Shown: positions 50,723 through 59,672 of the stretch, in pieces | How the letters are laid out: the number at the start of each line of letters is the position of its first letter | Position numbering within the stretch: the first letter of the stretch is position 1 | Translations under genes and position numbers: made by a program | NCBI GenBank assembly: GCA_041690355.1 | Contig: JAWLHK010000004.1 | Span: 124,001 to 188,000, forward strand | Direction of reading: 5' to 3' | Length of the DNA: 64,000 nucleotides | Source of the DNA: JAWLHK01 sp041690355 [NCBI: bacterium] | Lineage (GTDB): Bacteria; J088; JAWLBW01 | The notes under the pieces: generated by a model | What the model saw: the letters and a program-made list of their open reading frames with translations, nothing else | Databases searched by the model: none | What the model was told of the DNA's origin: nothing

Positions 50723-52638
50723 GCTGCGGCCTCGAAGCCGGGTTCGCCCGTGCGCAGCGCCTGCAGGCGCGGCAGGACTTCGCGCTCCCAGCGTAACCAG
50801 GTATAGATCGACCAGAGGCGAGCCGAGTGGTCGAACGCTCCCGACATGTGCTCGGCAAGCGTACGGTGTACGGTCGCCCGGTTGAACCAGGGATTGGGGG
50901 CCCCCAGCAGGGTGTCGCAGAGCGCATCCCGGTACGGCCCGCGCATCCAGGCCCCCAGCGGCAGCGCGAAACCGGCCTTGGGGCGGTAAACGACGGCGGG
51001 GGGGACGTGGCGTGCGCAGATCCGCTTGAGGAGCCCCTTGCTTTCGCCGAGGGGGAGCAGGATGTCGCGCGGCAGGCGGAGCGCAAATTCGACGAGCGCC
51101 CGGTCGAGCAGCGGCGATCGGGCTTCGAGGCCGGCCGCCATGGTGGCCACATCGACCTTGGTCAGATAGTCGTTCGGCAGACGGGTTTCGAGATCGAGAA
51201 GGAGCATGCGGTGCAGGTCATCTTCGGCGTTGACGCCGTCGAGCAGGATCGCATGCCAGGCGCGCGGCGAAATTCCGCCGCGCACCGCGGTTCCGGGCGC
51301 GAGCAGATGGCGGCGCAGATCGTCGCGCCACAGGTCGGGATCGAGATAGACCAGGCCGTCGGGCGTAGCCCCGAAACGCACGAGGCTCCAGAGAGACGAG
51401 AGGGGGCCGGGCAGCGGACGTCCCGAGAGCAGCTGCTCGAATAGGACGCCGAGCCGGCGCCGGTTGCGCTCACCGACGAAGCGGCGCAGATAGCCGGCCA
51501 GCCAGGCCGCCCGCGCCGTCGGATAGCCGGCGAAGATTTCGTCGCCACCGTCGCCGGTCAGGACGACAGTCACGGCGCGCCGCGCTTCGCGCGCCACGGC
51601 ATGCGAGGGAACGGCCGAGCTGTCGGCGAACGGCTCGCCATGGTTCCAGAGGATTTGTCCGAGCTCGGCGAGGACGTCTACCTCGAGTACCGTTTCGGTA
51701 TGCGTGGTGCCGACGTGACCGGCGACGCGGCGTGCGAACGGGAGTTCGTTGTGAGATTCGTGAGTGAAACCGACGGAGAAGCTCCGGATGCCCGGCGACG
51801 CGCCGGCCGCCAGCGCCGTGACGAGGCTCGAGTCGACGCCGCCGCTCAGAAACGTGCCGACAGGCACGTCGGCGAGCAGCCGCCGGCGCACGGCCTCGCG
51901 CAGCAGCGCTTCGACCTGCTCTTCGGCTTCGCCGGCGTGAATGTCCAGGGCGGGGGCGGCGTGGGGCCGCCAGTAGCGGTGCGCCGTGCGGGCCAGCCCC
52001 CGTCCGTCGCGGTAGATGGTCGCCGCCGTGGCCGGCTCGAGCTTGGCGACGTTGTCGAAGACGGTCCACGGGGCAGGAATGAAACCGTGGTAGAGATAGA
52101 GCGGAAGTACCGATGCGTCGATGCGCGGCGCTTCGGGTAGACAGGCAACGACCGACTTCAGGTCGCTGGCGGCTACGAGCCCCCATTCTCCGAGGGCGTA
52201 GAACAGGGGCTTCTTGCCCATCCGATCGCGGGCCAGATACAGGCGTTCTCCGGCGCGATCCCAAAGGGCGATCGAGAACATGCCATCCAGGCGATCGAGC
52301 AGGCCCTCCCAGCCCCATTCCCGGAAACCGAGCGGGAGAACTTCGGTATCGCTATCGCTGCGGAAGTCGGCGCCGCGTCCGGCAAGCTCTTCGCGGAGGA
52401 GACGATGGTTGTAGATCTCGCCGTTGAAGGCGACGACGACGCCGTGGCGCTCCATCGGCTGACGCCCGGCCGCGCTGAGGTCGAGAATCGCGAGCCGGCG
52501 GTGGCCGATGCCCATGCTGCCGCGCTGCCAGAGACCGGCATCGTCCGGGCCGCGGCTCGTCATGAGATCGCGCGCCCTGCGCAGGCGGTTGCGATCGGGG
52601 GTTGTTCCCGGCCGCCACCAGACGACCCAGCCGCACAT
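50719..52638 (-). CDS. Asparagine synthetase B-type amidotransferase 1
   Basis: 639 residues from ATG 52638. The N-terminal glutaminase has the essential Cys2 (MCGWVVWW) and FNGEIYNHRLLR. The synthetase part has the ATP-binding SGGVDSS and TGDGGDEIFAGYP. It differs from true AsnB near the start (WVVWWR in place of the IAGI segment). In polysaccharide loci such enzymes are thought to amidate uronic acids (compare WbpS) rather than make asparagine. The stop of asnB-like gene 2 overlaps its start by one base. Confidence 0.88.
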   Translation of the reverse strand: MCGWVVWWRPGTTPDRNRLRRARDLMTSRGPDDAGLWQRGSMGIGHRRLAILDLSAAGRQPMERHGVVVAFNGEIYNHRLLREELAGRGADFRSDSDTEVLPLGFREWGWEGLLDRLDGMFSIALWDRAGERLYLARDRMGKKPLFYALGEWGLVAASDLKSVVACLPEAPRIDASVLPLYLYHGFIPAPWTVFDNVAKLEPATAATIYRDGRGLARTAHRYWRPHAAPALDIHAGEAEEQVEALLREAVRRRLLADVPVGTFLSGGVDSSLVTALAAGASPGIRSFSVGFTHESHNELPFARRVAGHVGTTHTETVLEVDVLAELGQILWNHGEPFADSSAVPSHAVAREARRAVTVVLTGDGGDEIFAGYPTARAAWLAGYLRRFVGERNRRRLGVLFEQLLSGRPLPGPLSSLWSLVRFGATPDGLVYLDPDLWRDDLRRHLLAPGTAVRGGISPRAWHAILLDGVNAEDDLHRMLLLDLETRLPNDYLTKVDVATMAAGLEARSPLLDRALVEFALRLPRDILLPLGESKGLLKRICARHVPPAVVYRPKAGFALPLGAWMRGPYRDALCDTLLGAPNPWFNRATVHRTLAEHMSGAFDHSARLWSIYTWLRWEREVLPRLQALRTGEPGFEAAA

Positions 52639-54527
52639 CAGGCTGCCTCCCGTCCTGATTCGGCCACCGGCGGCAGCTGTTCGCGCATGCGCCGATCCCA
52701 TAGATAGAGCGCGGCCAGATTCCACGCGCGCTGCCAGACATGTTCACCTCGGCGCTGGCGCGTCAGCAGGTTGTCGACCGCCCGGCGCTCGAACAGGCCG
52801 CCCACGCCGCTGCGGTCCGCGAACAGGTCTGCGAACCAGTCGACCTCGTCGCGCGCCCACTCGGCGAGCGGCACGGGAAAGCCGCGCTTGTCGCGCGTCA
52901 GGACCGAGCGCGGCAGGCGCCCGCGCATGGCCCGGCGCAGCATGCGTTTGGTCCCCGTGGTGGCGGGGCCGCGGACCTTGGTGAGCCCCTGAAGGCTGAA
53001 GAGGTGTTCGACCAGCCGATAATCCAGAAAGGGCACGCGAAGCTCAAGGGCGTGCGCCATCGTCATCTTGTCGGCCTTCATGAGCAGATCTTCCGACAGC
53101 CAGGAGCCCGAGTAGACGGCCATGATCTGGTTGAACGGATCAGCGTGGGCCACGTCGGCGTAGGCGGCGTCGATGTAGCGGCGCGGGTCTCCCAGGCCCG
53201 AAGCTTGCGGGCCGAGGAGGGCGCGGCGTTCGGCGTCCGTAAAAATCGAGATGATGTACTGGCCGCGCAGGGCGGGGTAGCGGTCGGTCGGCGCGTTCAG
53301 GCGCGTGAGCAGCGCACGGATGCGCCCCTGGGTCACGGCGATGCCGGCGTCGCGCAGGCCTTTCGGGATGCGCTGCCACTCTTCGATGAGGCGCAGGCGC
53401 GTGGCGATGCGGTTGAAGTCGTAACCGCCGAGAACCTCGTCGCTCCCCTCGCCGCTGAGGATGACCTTGACGTGGCGCCGGGCCTCGGCCGCGAGAAAGT
53501 ACAGGGGGAGCGCGGCCAGATCAGTGATCGGCTCGTCGAGGCGGCCGAGGATTTCGGGAAGCTCGGCGCGGAACTGGGCGGCCGTGACCACGAGCTCGTG
53601 GTGGCGCGTGCCCAGGCGGCGGGCCACCTGACGGGCATAGAAACGCTCGTCGTAGAAGCCCCCCTTCTCGAACGCCACCGCAAAGCTGTCGATCGGCTGC
53701 GCGCGGGAGGCGACGGCGGCGACGGCGCTGCTGTCGAGGCCGCCGCTCAGAAAGACTCCCACGGGCACATCGGCGCGCAGGCGCAGGTCGACGGCGTCTT
53801 CGAAAAGCGCCTCGAACCGCTCCTGGGCATCGGCCGGGTCGGCCTCGAACATGCCCGCGACCGGCAGGCGGTACCAGCTGCGCACCTGAACGCGCCCGCC
53901 GGTCAGGGTCAGCAGGCTGCCGGGGGGGAGCTTGAAGACCCCGCGGACGGCGGTCAACGGGGCCGGCACGAAGCGCAGGCCCAGATAGTCGCTCACGGCC
54001 TGGGGGTCGGGTTCGTAGTCCACGAGGCCCGAGGCCAGAATGGCGCGCAGCTCGCTGGCGAAGACAAGCGCGTCGGCGGTGACCGCATAGTACAGGGGTT
54101 TGATGCCGAAACGGTCGCGCACGAGGAGCATGGAACGTTCGCGCGCGTTCCACCAACCGAAAGCGAACATGCCGTTCAGGCGATCGAGCGCCCCCTCGCC
54201 CCAGCGCGCAAGCGCCTGTACGAGCACCGCTGTGTCGCCGCGGGCCTGACCGGCCTCGAGGCCGAGGGCGTCACGCAGTTCCACGTAATTGTAGATTTCA
54301 CCGTTGTAGGTCAGCACGTGCCCGGCCTCGTGGGCCATCGGCTGATGCCCCGCGGGCGAAAGGTCGAGGATGCTGAGCCGCCGGTGCCCGAGGGCGACGC
54401 CGGGTGCGATGTGGATGCCCTCGTCATCGGGGCCCCGGTGGCGGATGGCATTGAGCATGCGCTCGAGCGGCGCCCGCGGCGGTGTGCGTTTCGAATCCAG
54501 GCTGACGATTCCGGCGATGCCGCACAT
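52638..54527 (-). CDS. Asparagine synthetase B-type amidotransferase 2
   Basis: 629 residues. The canonical MCGIAGIVSLD (Cys2), RHRGPDDEG, TYNGEIYNYVELRD, SGGLDSSAVAAVAS and GEGSDEVLGGYDF show an intact glutaminase and synthetase. It is paralogous to the next gene downstream but not a recent duplicate. Paired with it and with uronate-forming enzymes, it may amidate a sugar carboxylate. A role in asparagine supply remains possible. It starts 23 nt after the TPR gene. Confidence 0.88.
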   Translation of the reverse strand: MCGIAGIVSLDSKRTPPRAPLERMLNAIRHRGPDDEGIHIAPGVALGHRRLSILDLSPAGHQPMAHEAGHVLTYNGEIYNYVELRDALGLEAGQARGDTAVLVQALARWGEGALDRLNGMFAFGWWNARERSMLLVRDRFGIKPLYYAVTADALVFASELRAILASGLVDYEPDPQAVSDYLGLRFVPAPLTAVRGVFKLPPGSLLTLTGGRVQVRSWYRLPVAGMFEADPADAQERFEALFEDAVDLRLRADVPVGVFLSGGLDSSAVAAVASRAQPIDSFAVAFEKGGFYDERFYARQVARRLGTRHHELVVTAAQFRAELPEILGRLDEPITDLAALPLYFLAAEARRHVKVILSGEGSDEVLGGYDFNRIATRLRLIEEWQRIPKGLRDAGIAVTQGRIRALLTRLNAPTDRYPALRGQYIISIFTDAERRALLGPQASGLGDPRRYIDAAYADVAHADPFNQIMAVYSGSWLSEDLLMKADKMTMAHALELRVPFLDYRLVEHLFSLQGLTKVRGPATTGTKRMLRRAMRGRLPRSVLTRDKRGFPVPLAEWARDEVDWFADLFADRSGVGGLFERRAVDNLLTRQRRGEHVWQRAWNLAALYLWDRRMREQLPPVAESGREAA

Positions 54528-54550
54528 GCTGTCCCCCCACCTCTGTCCGG

Positions 54551-55588
54551 TCAGTTTCGTTTCCGCAGACGTGCCAGTTCGACGCCGGCCTGGTGGCGCA
54601 GCCAGGGCTCGAGCCCGGGATGGGTCGCGAGCCGGTCGAGAATCCGCCGCGCTCCGCCCGGATCACCCTGGGTGGCCAGCGTCCGGGCAAGTCCAAGCCA
54701 GGCGCCGTTGCGCACGTCGCCGTAGCGCGCGATACTCTGTTCGAAAGCCGTTCGGGCCTCTTCGAGGCGGCCGGCCTCGAGCCGCGCGAAGCCAAGATTG
54801 CGCAGGATCGCCTGCTCGTCTGGAGCGAGCACGTTGGCCTGCTCGAGCCGGTCGAGCGCCGCCTGCGTTTCTCCGCTGCGCAGTAAATCGGCCCCCACGA
54901 AGTACGCAAGATGTCCGGCATGAACGCCCGCCTGGGGCGACTCACGCAGCCCGATGCGGGCGATTGCGGCCCGCCTCGCCGTATCGGTCACCGCCTCGGC
55001 CCAGGTGCGCCAGACGAGTGCAGACCCCGGCAGAATCCGCACGGCGAGTTCGGGCTCGGCATCGCTCAAGCCGTTCTCGGCAAGGATTTCGGGGGTGAGA
55101 TCGGGCTGAAGGCGGGCGGCCTGGCGGAATGCGGCGTCGCGCTCGGGGCCGGGGCCGAGCAGGCGGGCCAGACCCCAGTGATTTCCGGCCTGCATGGGTC
55201 CGCGGCGCAGGCCGGCCCGCGCGAAGCCGAGTGCAGCGTCGGGCAGTTCACCGTGGTGCGCGACGAGCGCGAGGGAGCGAACCGTTTCGGCGTCGACCGG
55301 ATTCCAGCGCGCGGCGTCGACGAGCGCCGGCCCGGCCAACGAGAGCCAGGGCCCGCCGACCGCCCGGTACGCGGCCATTGCTGCCTGGCCGAAGAGTCGG
55401 CGCGCAGGTGAGAACTCTGGCGCCAGGGGCGCGAGGCGCTGCCGGTGGCTCAGCTCGCGAGGCGTCATGCCGCGCCGCATGGCGTCGACGCTGCCGCCGT
55501 GTTCGAAACTCAGGGCGGCCGACCGGATCCCCTGCAGGGACGCGAGCGTCAGCGCGAGCGCAAGAATGGCGATGGTCTGGACCTTCAT
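54551..55588 (-). CDS. TPR-like protein heading the polysaccharide operon
   Basis: 345 residues. An N-terminal hydrophobic segment (IAILALALTLASLQGIRSAA) serves as a signal or anchor. The body has helical repeats (WGLARLLGPGPERDAAFRQA, ALDRLEQANVLAPDEQAILR, LGFARLEAGRLEEARTAFEQ). Similar TPR proteins act in the assembly or export of exopolysaccharide. It is first after the strong promoter at 55639-55668, with a leader of about 44 nt. Eleven genes follow on the same strand. Confidence 0.75.
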   Translation of the reverse strand: MKVQTIAILALALTLASLQGIRSAALSFEHGGSVDAMRRGMTPRELSHRQRLAPLAPEFSPARRLFGQAAMAAYRAVGGPWLSLAGPALVDAARWNPVDAETVRSLALVAHHGELPDAALGFARAGLRRGPMQAGNHWGLARLLGPGPERDAAFRQAARLQPDLTPEILAENGLSDAEPELAVRILPGSALVWRTWAEAVTDTARRAAIARIGLRESPQAGVHAGHLAYFVGADLLRSGETQAALDRLEQANVLAPDEQAILRNLGFARLEAGRLEEARTAFEQSIARYGDVRNGAWLGLARTLATQGDPGGARRILDRLATHPGLEPWLRHQAGVELARLRKRN

Positions 55589-55638
55589 AAGTGCGCACCC
55601 GGGAGTACACGGACTCCAGGAAGGCGGTTACAAGGTCC

Positions 55639-55668
55639 ATTCTAGGCGGCGTCTTGAAAAATTGTCAA
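55639..55668 (-). promoter_or_regulatory. Promoter of the polysaccharide operon
   Basis: Minus strand TTGACA (55663-55668), 18-nt spacer, TAGAAT (55639-55644), in an AT-rich patch (ATTGTCAATAAATTA) unlike its surroundings. The predicted start is near 55632. It appears to be the main promoter for the genes down to 40862. Confidence 0.75.
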
Positions 55669-55700
55669 TAAATTACTGCTTTATCACGACTGCCGGGCCG

Positions 55701-57872
55701 TCAGTATCCGACACTGCCGACGCCGACCAGGGTGAAGGTCAGGTTGAAGGAGAGGTCCGAGTTCGGGCGCTGGATGAACCGTCCGCCGACCGACCAGCAA
55801 TCGCAGAAGGACCGGTAGCTGAACCCGTAGATCGACTCCAGAAAGAGCCGCTGATCGATGGAGTACCGCGTGCCGTAGCTGAGCAGGATGCGCTCGAAGA
55901 ACGTACGCGTGACATAGCCCCAGATTTCGCGGCTCGCCCAGGGGGTGGCATCGGTGCGGCGCACGTAGCTGCTGTCGATTTCGTCGTCGAGAACGACCCG
56001 CGTGCGGTCGCTGACGACGTAGTTGGCGAGGTTGTGATACTCGACCCCCGCGGTGAACCCGCCGGGAACTGGGCCGTCTACACGGTACACGGAGTGATAC
56101 AACTGCTCCCGATCCAGCGCCGGATCGTAATACAGCCGGGTTGAGAGCTGGAGTCGGTTCGGAAACTGAACGAGCAGCCTGGCGAGGATCGGCGAAAGAC
56201 GCGGTTCGGTCGTCTCCCGCAGCGAGTAATGCTGGTACAGCCCCAACTCGGCGACCCCGCTCGACCGCAGGCTGTTGCTGCGCCACCAGTAGAGCTGGTT
56301 CGCGAGCCCGTACTCGATCAGGTTGCGCGGCTCAATCTGGTCGAGCTCGTCGAACGAAAACGGGGCGACGTCCGAGCCGGGCGTGAAGCGGTAGCGTGCC
56401 TGCGGCGTAATCCGGTGCCGCAGGCCCAGGTCGGTCGCGGTCGTGTCGGCGGCCGGAAAGTAGAAAGCCCGATCGAACGGCGTCTCCAGGCGCAGGCCGA
56501 GCGCCCCGAGCTCGCGATGCACGACCGGCTCCGTGGCAGCCGTGCGGTAGACGGTTGCGCGGCCGGCCGCCAGCGGTGTCGCCAGAAGGGGGCCCAGCGT
56601 AAGAGGCTGCTCGAGACGCGCCGTCAGGTCGGCACGGTCGCCGAAAGGCTCGTAAGAGCCGAACTCCCAGATGTCGCTGTTGGAGGGGCGCGACATGATG
56701 TGGTCGAATCCGAGCATGCCCGTAAGAACCGGACCCCCGCTCCATAGACGCCGCGGCCAGCTCAACAGTTCGATATGCGGCAGCCGGTTGAAGACTCCGA
56801 GGGCGGCCAGATCCGAGCGCGCGTAGCTGTCGGCTTTCGCGAGCAGCGAGACCCCCTCGGCAGCCCGCAGGTAGGCGATTTCAGAACGGACGAAGGGCTT
56901 CGTCTTTTCGGCCAGGGTCTGGCCCAGATCGGCATTGAACTGCCGGTCACTCAAGGCATGCAGGTCGACGACGAGCGCCTCGAGTTCGCTGAAGTTGTGG
57001 CGATTCGTCGAGTCCAGGGTAAAACGGTGGGCCCGGTAGCCGCTTTCGCTCGGGTCGAGAAGCAGCTGATAGAGGTAACGGAAGTCGGTCTTCCCGTAGC
57101 TCCCCTCCCGGCCGAGGTAGCGAAACTCCGAGCTGCCGCCGATCCCGCGCATGCTGTAGTAGTCGGCCCACACCGTGGCGTCGGCCGTGTCGCCCAGGGG
57201 GATGAACAGCCCCTGCCGCACGACGAGCCCTTCGCTTCCCGTGTAGCGCAGCTGAGGCAGCAGAAGGCCGAATTCGCGCTCGGTCTTTACGGGAAAGTAG
57301 CCGATCGGCAGGTACATGACCGGCACTTTCTTGACGTAGAAGAGGGCGTTGCGCACAAGCGCGTAGCCGCCGACCTCGACGTGGATGTAGCCGGCGCTCA
57401 CCGACCAGCTCGGGCTGTCATCGCCGCAATCGCAGGTCGTCAACGTGCCGTTTTCGACTTCATACTCTTCTTCGCCGACTTTCTCGATGCGTGTTCCCGA
57501 GATCCGGTACCCCGATTCCCGCAGCAGAAGCTGGCCGCCGAGAATGATGCCGGTGTTGTCGTCGAGGTGCGTCACGATGCGCTCGCTGCGCATCTCGCTC
57601 TGCCCGTCGGTCAGGTAGACATTGCCGGTCGCCGTGAAGATCCGGTTGTTCCGGTCGATGGCGACTTCGTCGGCCGTCAGCAGGTTGTTGCCGTACCGGA
57701 TCGTGACCCCATCACGGGCCAGGTAGAGGTTGGTGCTGCGGTAGTATTCGATATGCCCGCTTTCGACCGTAACCTGGGTACCGGGACGAAAGCGGATCGC
57801 GGTCACATCGGCCCGGGCAGGCATCGCCCAGGTCACGATGAGAAACGCCAGAATTCCGCACACCACGCGCAT
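55701..57872 (-). CDS. lptD: LPS-assembly protein LptD
   Basis: 723 residues with a signal peptide (VVCGILAFLIVTWAMPARAD). The N-terminal OstA/LptA-like domain (IEYYRSTNLYLARDGVTIRY, LTADEVAIDRNNRIFTATGN) is followed by the family motif FYVKKVPVMYLPIGYFPVKT and a C-terminal beta-barrel. The last residue is an aromatic Tyr, as expected for BAM-dependent barrels. It inserts lipopolysaccharide into the outer membrane with LptE. It is separated from the polysaccharide operon by about 110 nt that include the promoter and follows gdpD closely. Confidence 0.92.
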   Translation of the reverse strand: MRVVCGILAFLIVTWAMPARADVTAIRFRPGTQVTVESGHIEYYRSTNLYLARDGVTIRYGNNLLTADEVAIDRNNRIFTATGNVYLTDGQSEMRSERIVTHLDDNTGIILGGQLLLRESGYRISGTRIEKVGEEEYEVENGTLTTCDCGDDSPSWSVSAGYIHVEVGGYALVRNALFYVKKVPVMYLPIGYFPVKTEREFGLLLPQLRYTGSEGLVVRQGLFIPLGDTADATVWADYYSMRGIGGSSEFRYLGREGSYGKTDFRYLYQLLLDPSESGYRAHRFTLDSTNRHNFSELEALVVDLHALSDRQFNADLGQTLAEKTKPFVRSEIAYLRAAEGVSLLAKADSYARSDLAALGVFNRLPHIELLSWPRRLWSGGPVLTGMLGFDHIMSRPSNSDIWEFGSYEPFGDRADLTARLEQPLTLGPLLATPLAAGRATVYRTAATEPVVHRELGALGLRLETPFDRAFYFPAADTTATDLGLRHRITPQARYRFTPGSDVAPFSFDELDQIEPRNLIEYGLANQLYWWRSNSLRSSGVAELGLYQHYSLRETTEPRLSPILARLLVQFPNRLQLSTRLYYDPALDREQLYHSVYRVDGPVPGGFTAGVEYHNLANYVVSDRTRVVLDDEIDSSYVRRTDATPWASREIWGYVTRTFFERILLSYGTRYSIDQRLFLESIYGFSYRSFCDCWSVGGRFIQRPNSDLSFNLTFTLVGVGSVGY

Positions 57873-57878
57873 CGGGAC

Positions 57879-58631
57879 TCAGCTCTCTTCCCCGAGGGCG
57901 CTTGTGAGAGCGGGCGCGTCGTCGCTGAAGAGTCCGGTCGCGCCGGACACGATGAGCGTCCGCGCAACGGCGGCGTCATTCACGGTATAGACATTCACGG
58001 CAAACCCCTTGGCTCGGGCGCCGGCCATGCGCGTGGCATCCGCCGAAAACACGTCGGCATGCACCGCGACGGCGCCGACCTCCTGCGCCGCGGCCAGCGC
58101 CTCGTCCCAGCGGCCGCCTTCGAAAAGAACCGCAAGGCGCGTACGGCGATCGAGCGTGCGGTAGTACCGCAGCAAGTCGTGATCGAAAGAGCTGACGAGT
58201 ACGTCGCAGGCGCCGCTCCCCAGCAGCCCGGCGAGCGCCGCGGCCAGCTCACGGTCGAGCGCCCCGCCCGAAGCCACCTTCATTTCGACATTCACGAGCC
58301 CGCGCCCGCGCCAACGTGCCAGCACGTCAGAAAGCAGGGGGACGCGTTCTCCGGCAAACCGCCGATCCTTCCACGAGCCGACGTCGATGGCGGCAAGCGC
58401 AGCATACGTCAGGTCCCCGATCCGCTCGCCCCGACCGGCTATGCGCTGCAGGTTGTCGTCGTGAAACACGGCCAGCTTGCCGTCGCGGGTCCGCTGAACA
58501 TCCAGCTCCAAGGCTTCGCAGCCGGCATCGAGCGCGGCGTCGAAGGCCGCCATCGTATTCTCGGGAAACGATGCAGACAGGCCCCGGTGAGCAAAGATGG
58601 TGATCGCTGCGCTGAAGCGCTCGGCTTGCAT
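57879..58631 (-). CDS. Glycerophosphodiester phosphodiesterase
   Basis: 250 residues if started at ATG 58631; the frame is open to a TTG at 58706, and that longer start is possible because a TAAGCT element lies nearby. The catalytic set is visible: His15-Arg16 in FAHRGLSA, the metal ligands Glu42 and Asp44 in LELDVQRT, and His57 in VFHDDN. VNVEMKV supplies the second Glu. It hydrolyses glycerophosphodiesters to glycerol 3-phosphate and an alcohol. No signal peptide is present, so it is cytoplasmic. It starts just ahead of lptD (6-nt gap between genes). Confidence 0.9.
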   Translation of the reverse strand: MQAERFSAAITIFAHRGLSASFPENTMAAFDAALDAGCEALELDVQRTRDGKLAVFHDDNLQRIAGRGERIGDLTYAALAAIDVGSWKDRRFAGERVPLLSDVLARWRGRGLVNVEMKVASGGALDRELAAALAGLLGSGACDVLVSSFDHDLLRYYRTLDRRTRLAVLFEGGRWDEALAAAQEVGAVAVHADVFSADATRMAGARAKGFAVNVYTVNDAAVARTLIVSGATGLFSDDAPALTSALGEES

Positions 58632-58762
58632 GCGGGTCGTGCTTTCATGGCCGCGAACGGATTCGGCAGTCGGCTGCGCCACCGGCTGCACCGCGGGCGG
58701 GTTCAAAACTGTTCAGCTTATCACAAGGCGGCGGCGCAAGCCCCTGCTGCCGGGCGGCACGT

Positions 58763-59614
58763 TCACAGGGTCAGCGCGAAGACGCCGGCGATCATGAGGG
58801 CCGCGCCCGCGACGCGCGACCACCCCGCCGCCTCGCCGAAGAAGAGCCTGCCCCAGAGCACCGCGAACAGAAGGCTGCTGCGCTTGACCGCGATCATATA
58901 TGCCGCCGGCGCCAGGGCAATGGCCTGAAAGTGCAGGATCACCATGAGGCCGTAGAGTACGGCAATCGCCGCGAGCAGTAGAAACGGGGTGCGGGTCAGT
59001 CCGGCGCGGCGGGGGCCGCTCGCGAGCACCGGCGTCAAGGTCAAGGCGACCGCGGCCGGATAAAACGCCCCGAAGAACGAGGGCGACGACAGCAGGACGA
59101 GCTTCTTGCCCAGCGCAGCCGTGACGCTGTAGAGAAGCGCCACGAGCAGCATGAGCCGGCTCCCCGGCTCGGTCGCCAGGCCGCGAAACGGCGCGAGCCA
59201 GCCCCCCTGACGGCGCAGGTGGAGCACGTAGGCCCCGCCGGTCACGAGCAGGACCCCGGCGGCCCCCGCAGGCTCCGGACGCTCACCGAGCAGCAGCCAG
59301 CCGGTCAACAGCAGAAAGACCGGGGTAAACGCCAGCATCGGTACCGAGAGCGAAAGGGGCGACAGGGCGATGGCCCGGTTATAGAGAATGATGGCGGCGA
59401 CTTCGAGCGGGATGGCCACGGCCAGGTAGCCGAGAAAGGGGCCGAACGCGGGCCAGGGCGTTACGAGCAGCAGCGGCAGGGTCACGAGGGCCGCGCCGGC
59501 GAACTTCAGCCACCCCACGGCCGCCGCATCGGCATGGGCCATGGCCCGCTTGGCCAACACGTCGGTCAACGAGAGGCTGAGCGCCGCCCCCAAAGCCAGC
59601 CAAACCCACAGCAT
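58763..59614 (-). CDS. EamA/DMT-family transporter
   Basis: 283 residues with ten predicted membrane helices arranged as two EamA halves (WVWLALGAALSLSLTDVLAK at the start, VLYGLMVILHFQAIALAPAA in the second half). The family moves small metabolites such as amino acids or sugar derivatives by proton exchange. The substrate cannot be set. The ATG is 6 nt after a TAAAAT element with TG-c before it, which predicts a leaderless transcript. It is divergent from nadK with 58 nt between the starts. Confidence 0.88.
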   Translation of the reverse strand: MLWVWLALGAALSLSLTDVLAKRAMAHADAAAVGWLKFAGAALVTLPLLLVTPWPAFGPFLGYLAVAIPLEVAAIILYNRAIALSPLSLSVPMLAFTPVFLLLTGWLLLGERPEPAGAAGVLLVTGGAYVLHLRRQGGWLAPFRGLATEPGSRLMLLVALLYSVTAALGKKLVLLSSPSFFGAFYPAAVALTLTPVLASGPRRAGLTRTPFLLLAAIAVLYGLMVILHFQAIALAPAAYMIAVKRSSLLFAVLWGRLFFGEAAGWSRVAGAALMIAGVFALTL

Positions 59615-59620
59615 TCCGGC

Positions 59621-59666
59621 ATTTTAGCAGCATCCGGCGTGTGGACAAAGAAGAGAGGCCTATGCT
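59621..59666. promoter_or_regulatory. Divergent -10 elements of eamA and nadK, both leaderless
   Basis: Minus strand: TTGTCC (59643-59648), 16 nt, TG-c-TAAAAT (59621-59626), then 6 nt to the eamA ATG. Plus strand: TATGCT (59661-59666), then 6 nt to the nadK ATG at 59673, with no clear -35. Both starts fit transcripts that begin at the start codon. Confidence 0.5.
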
Positions 59667-59672
59667 ACTTTG

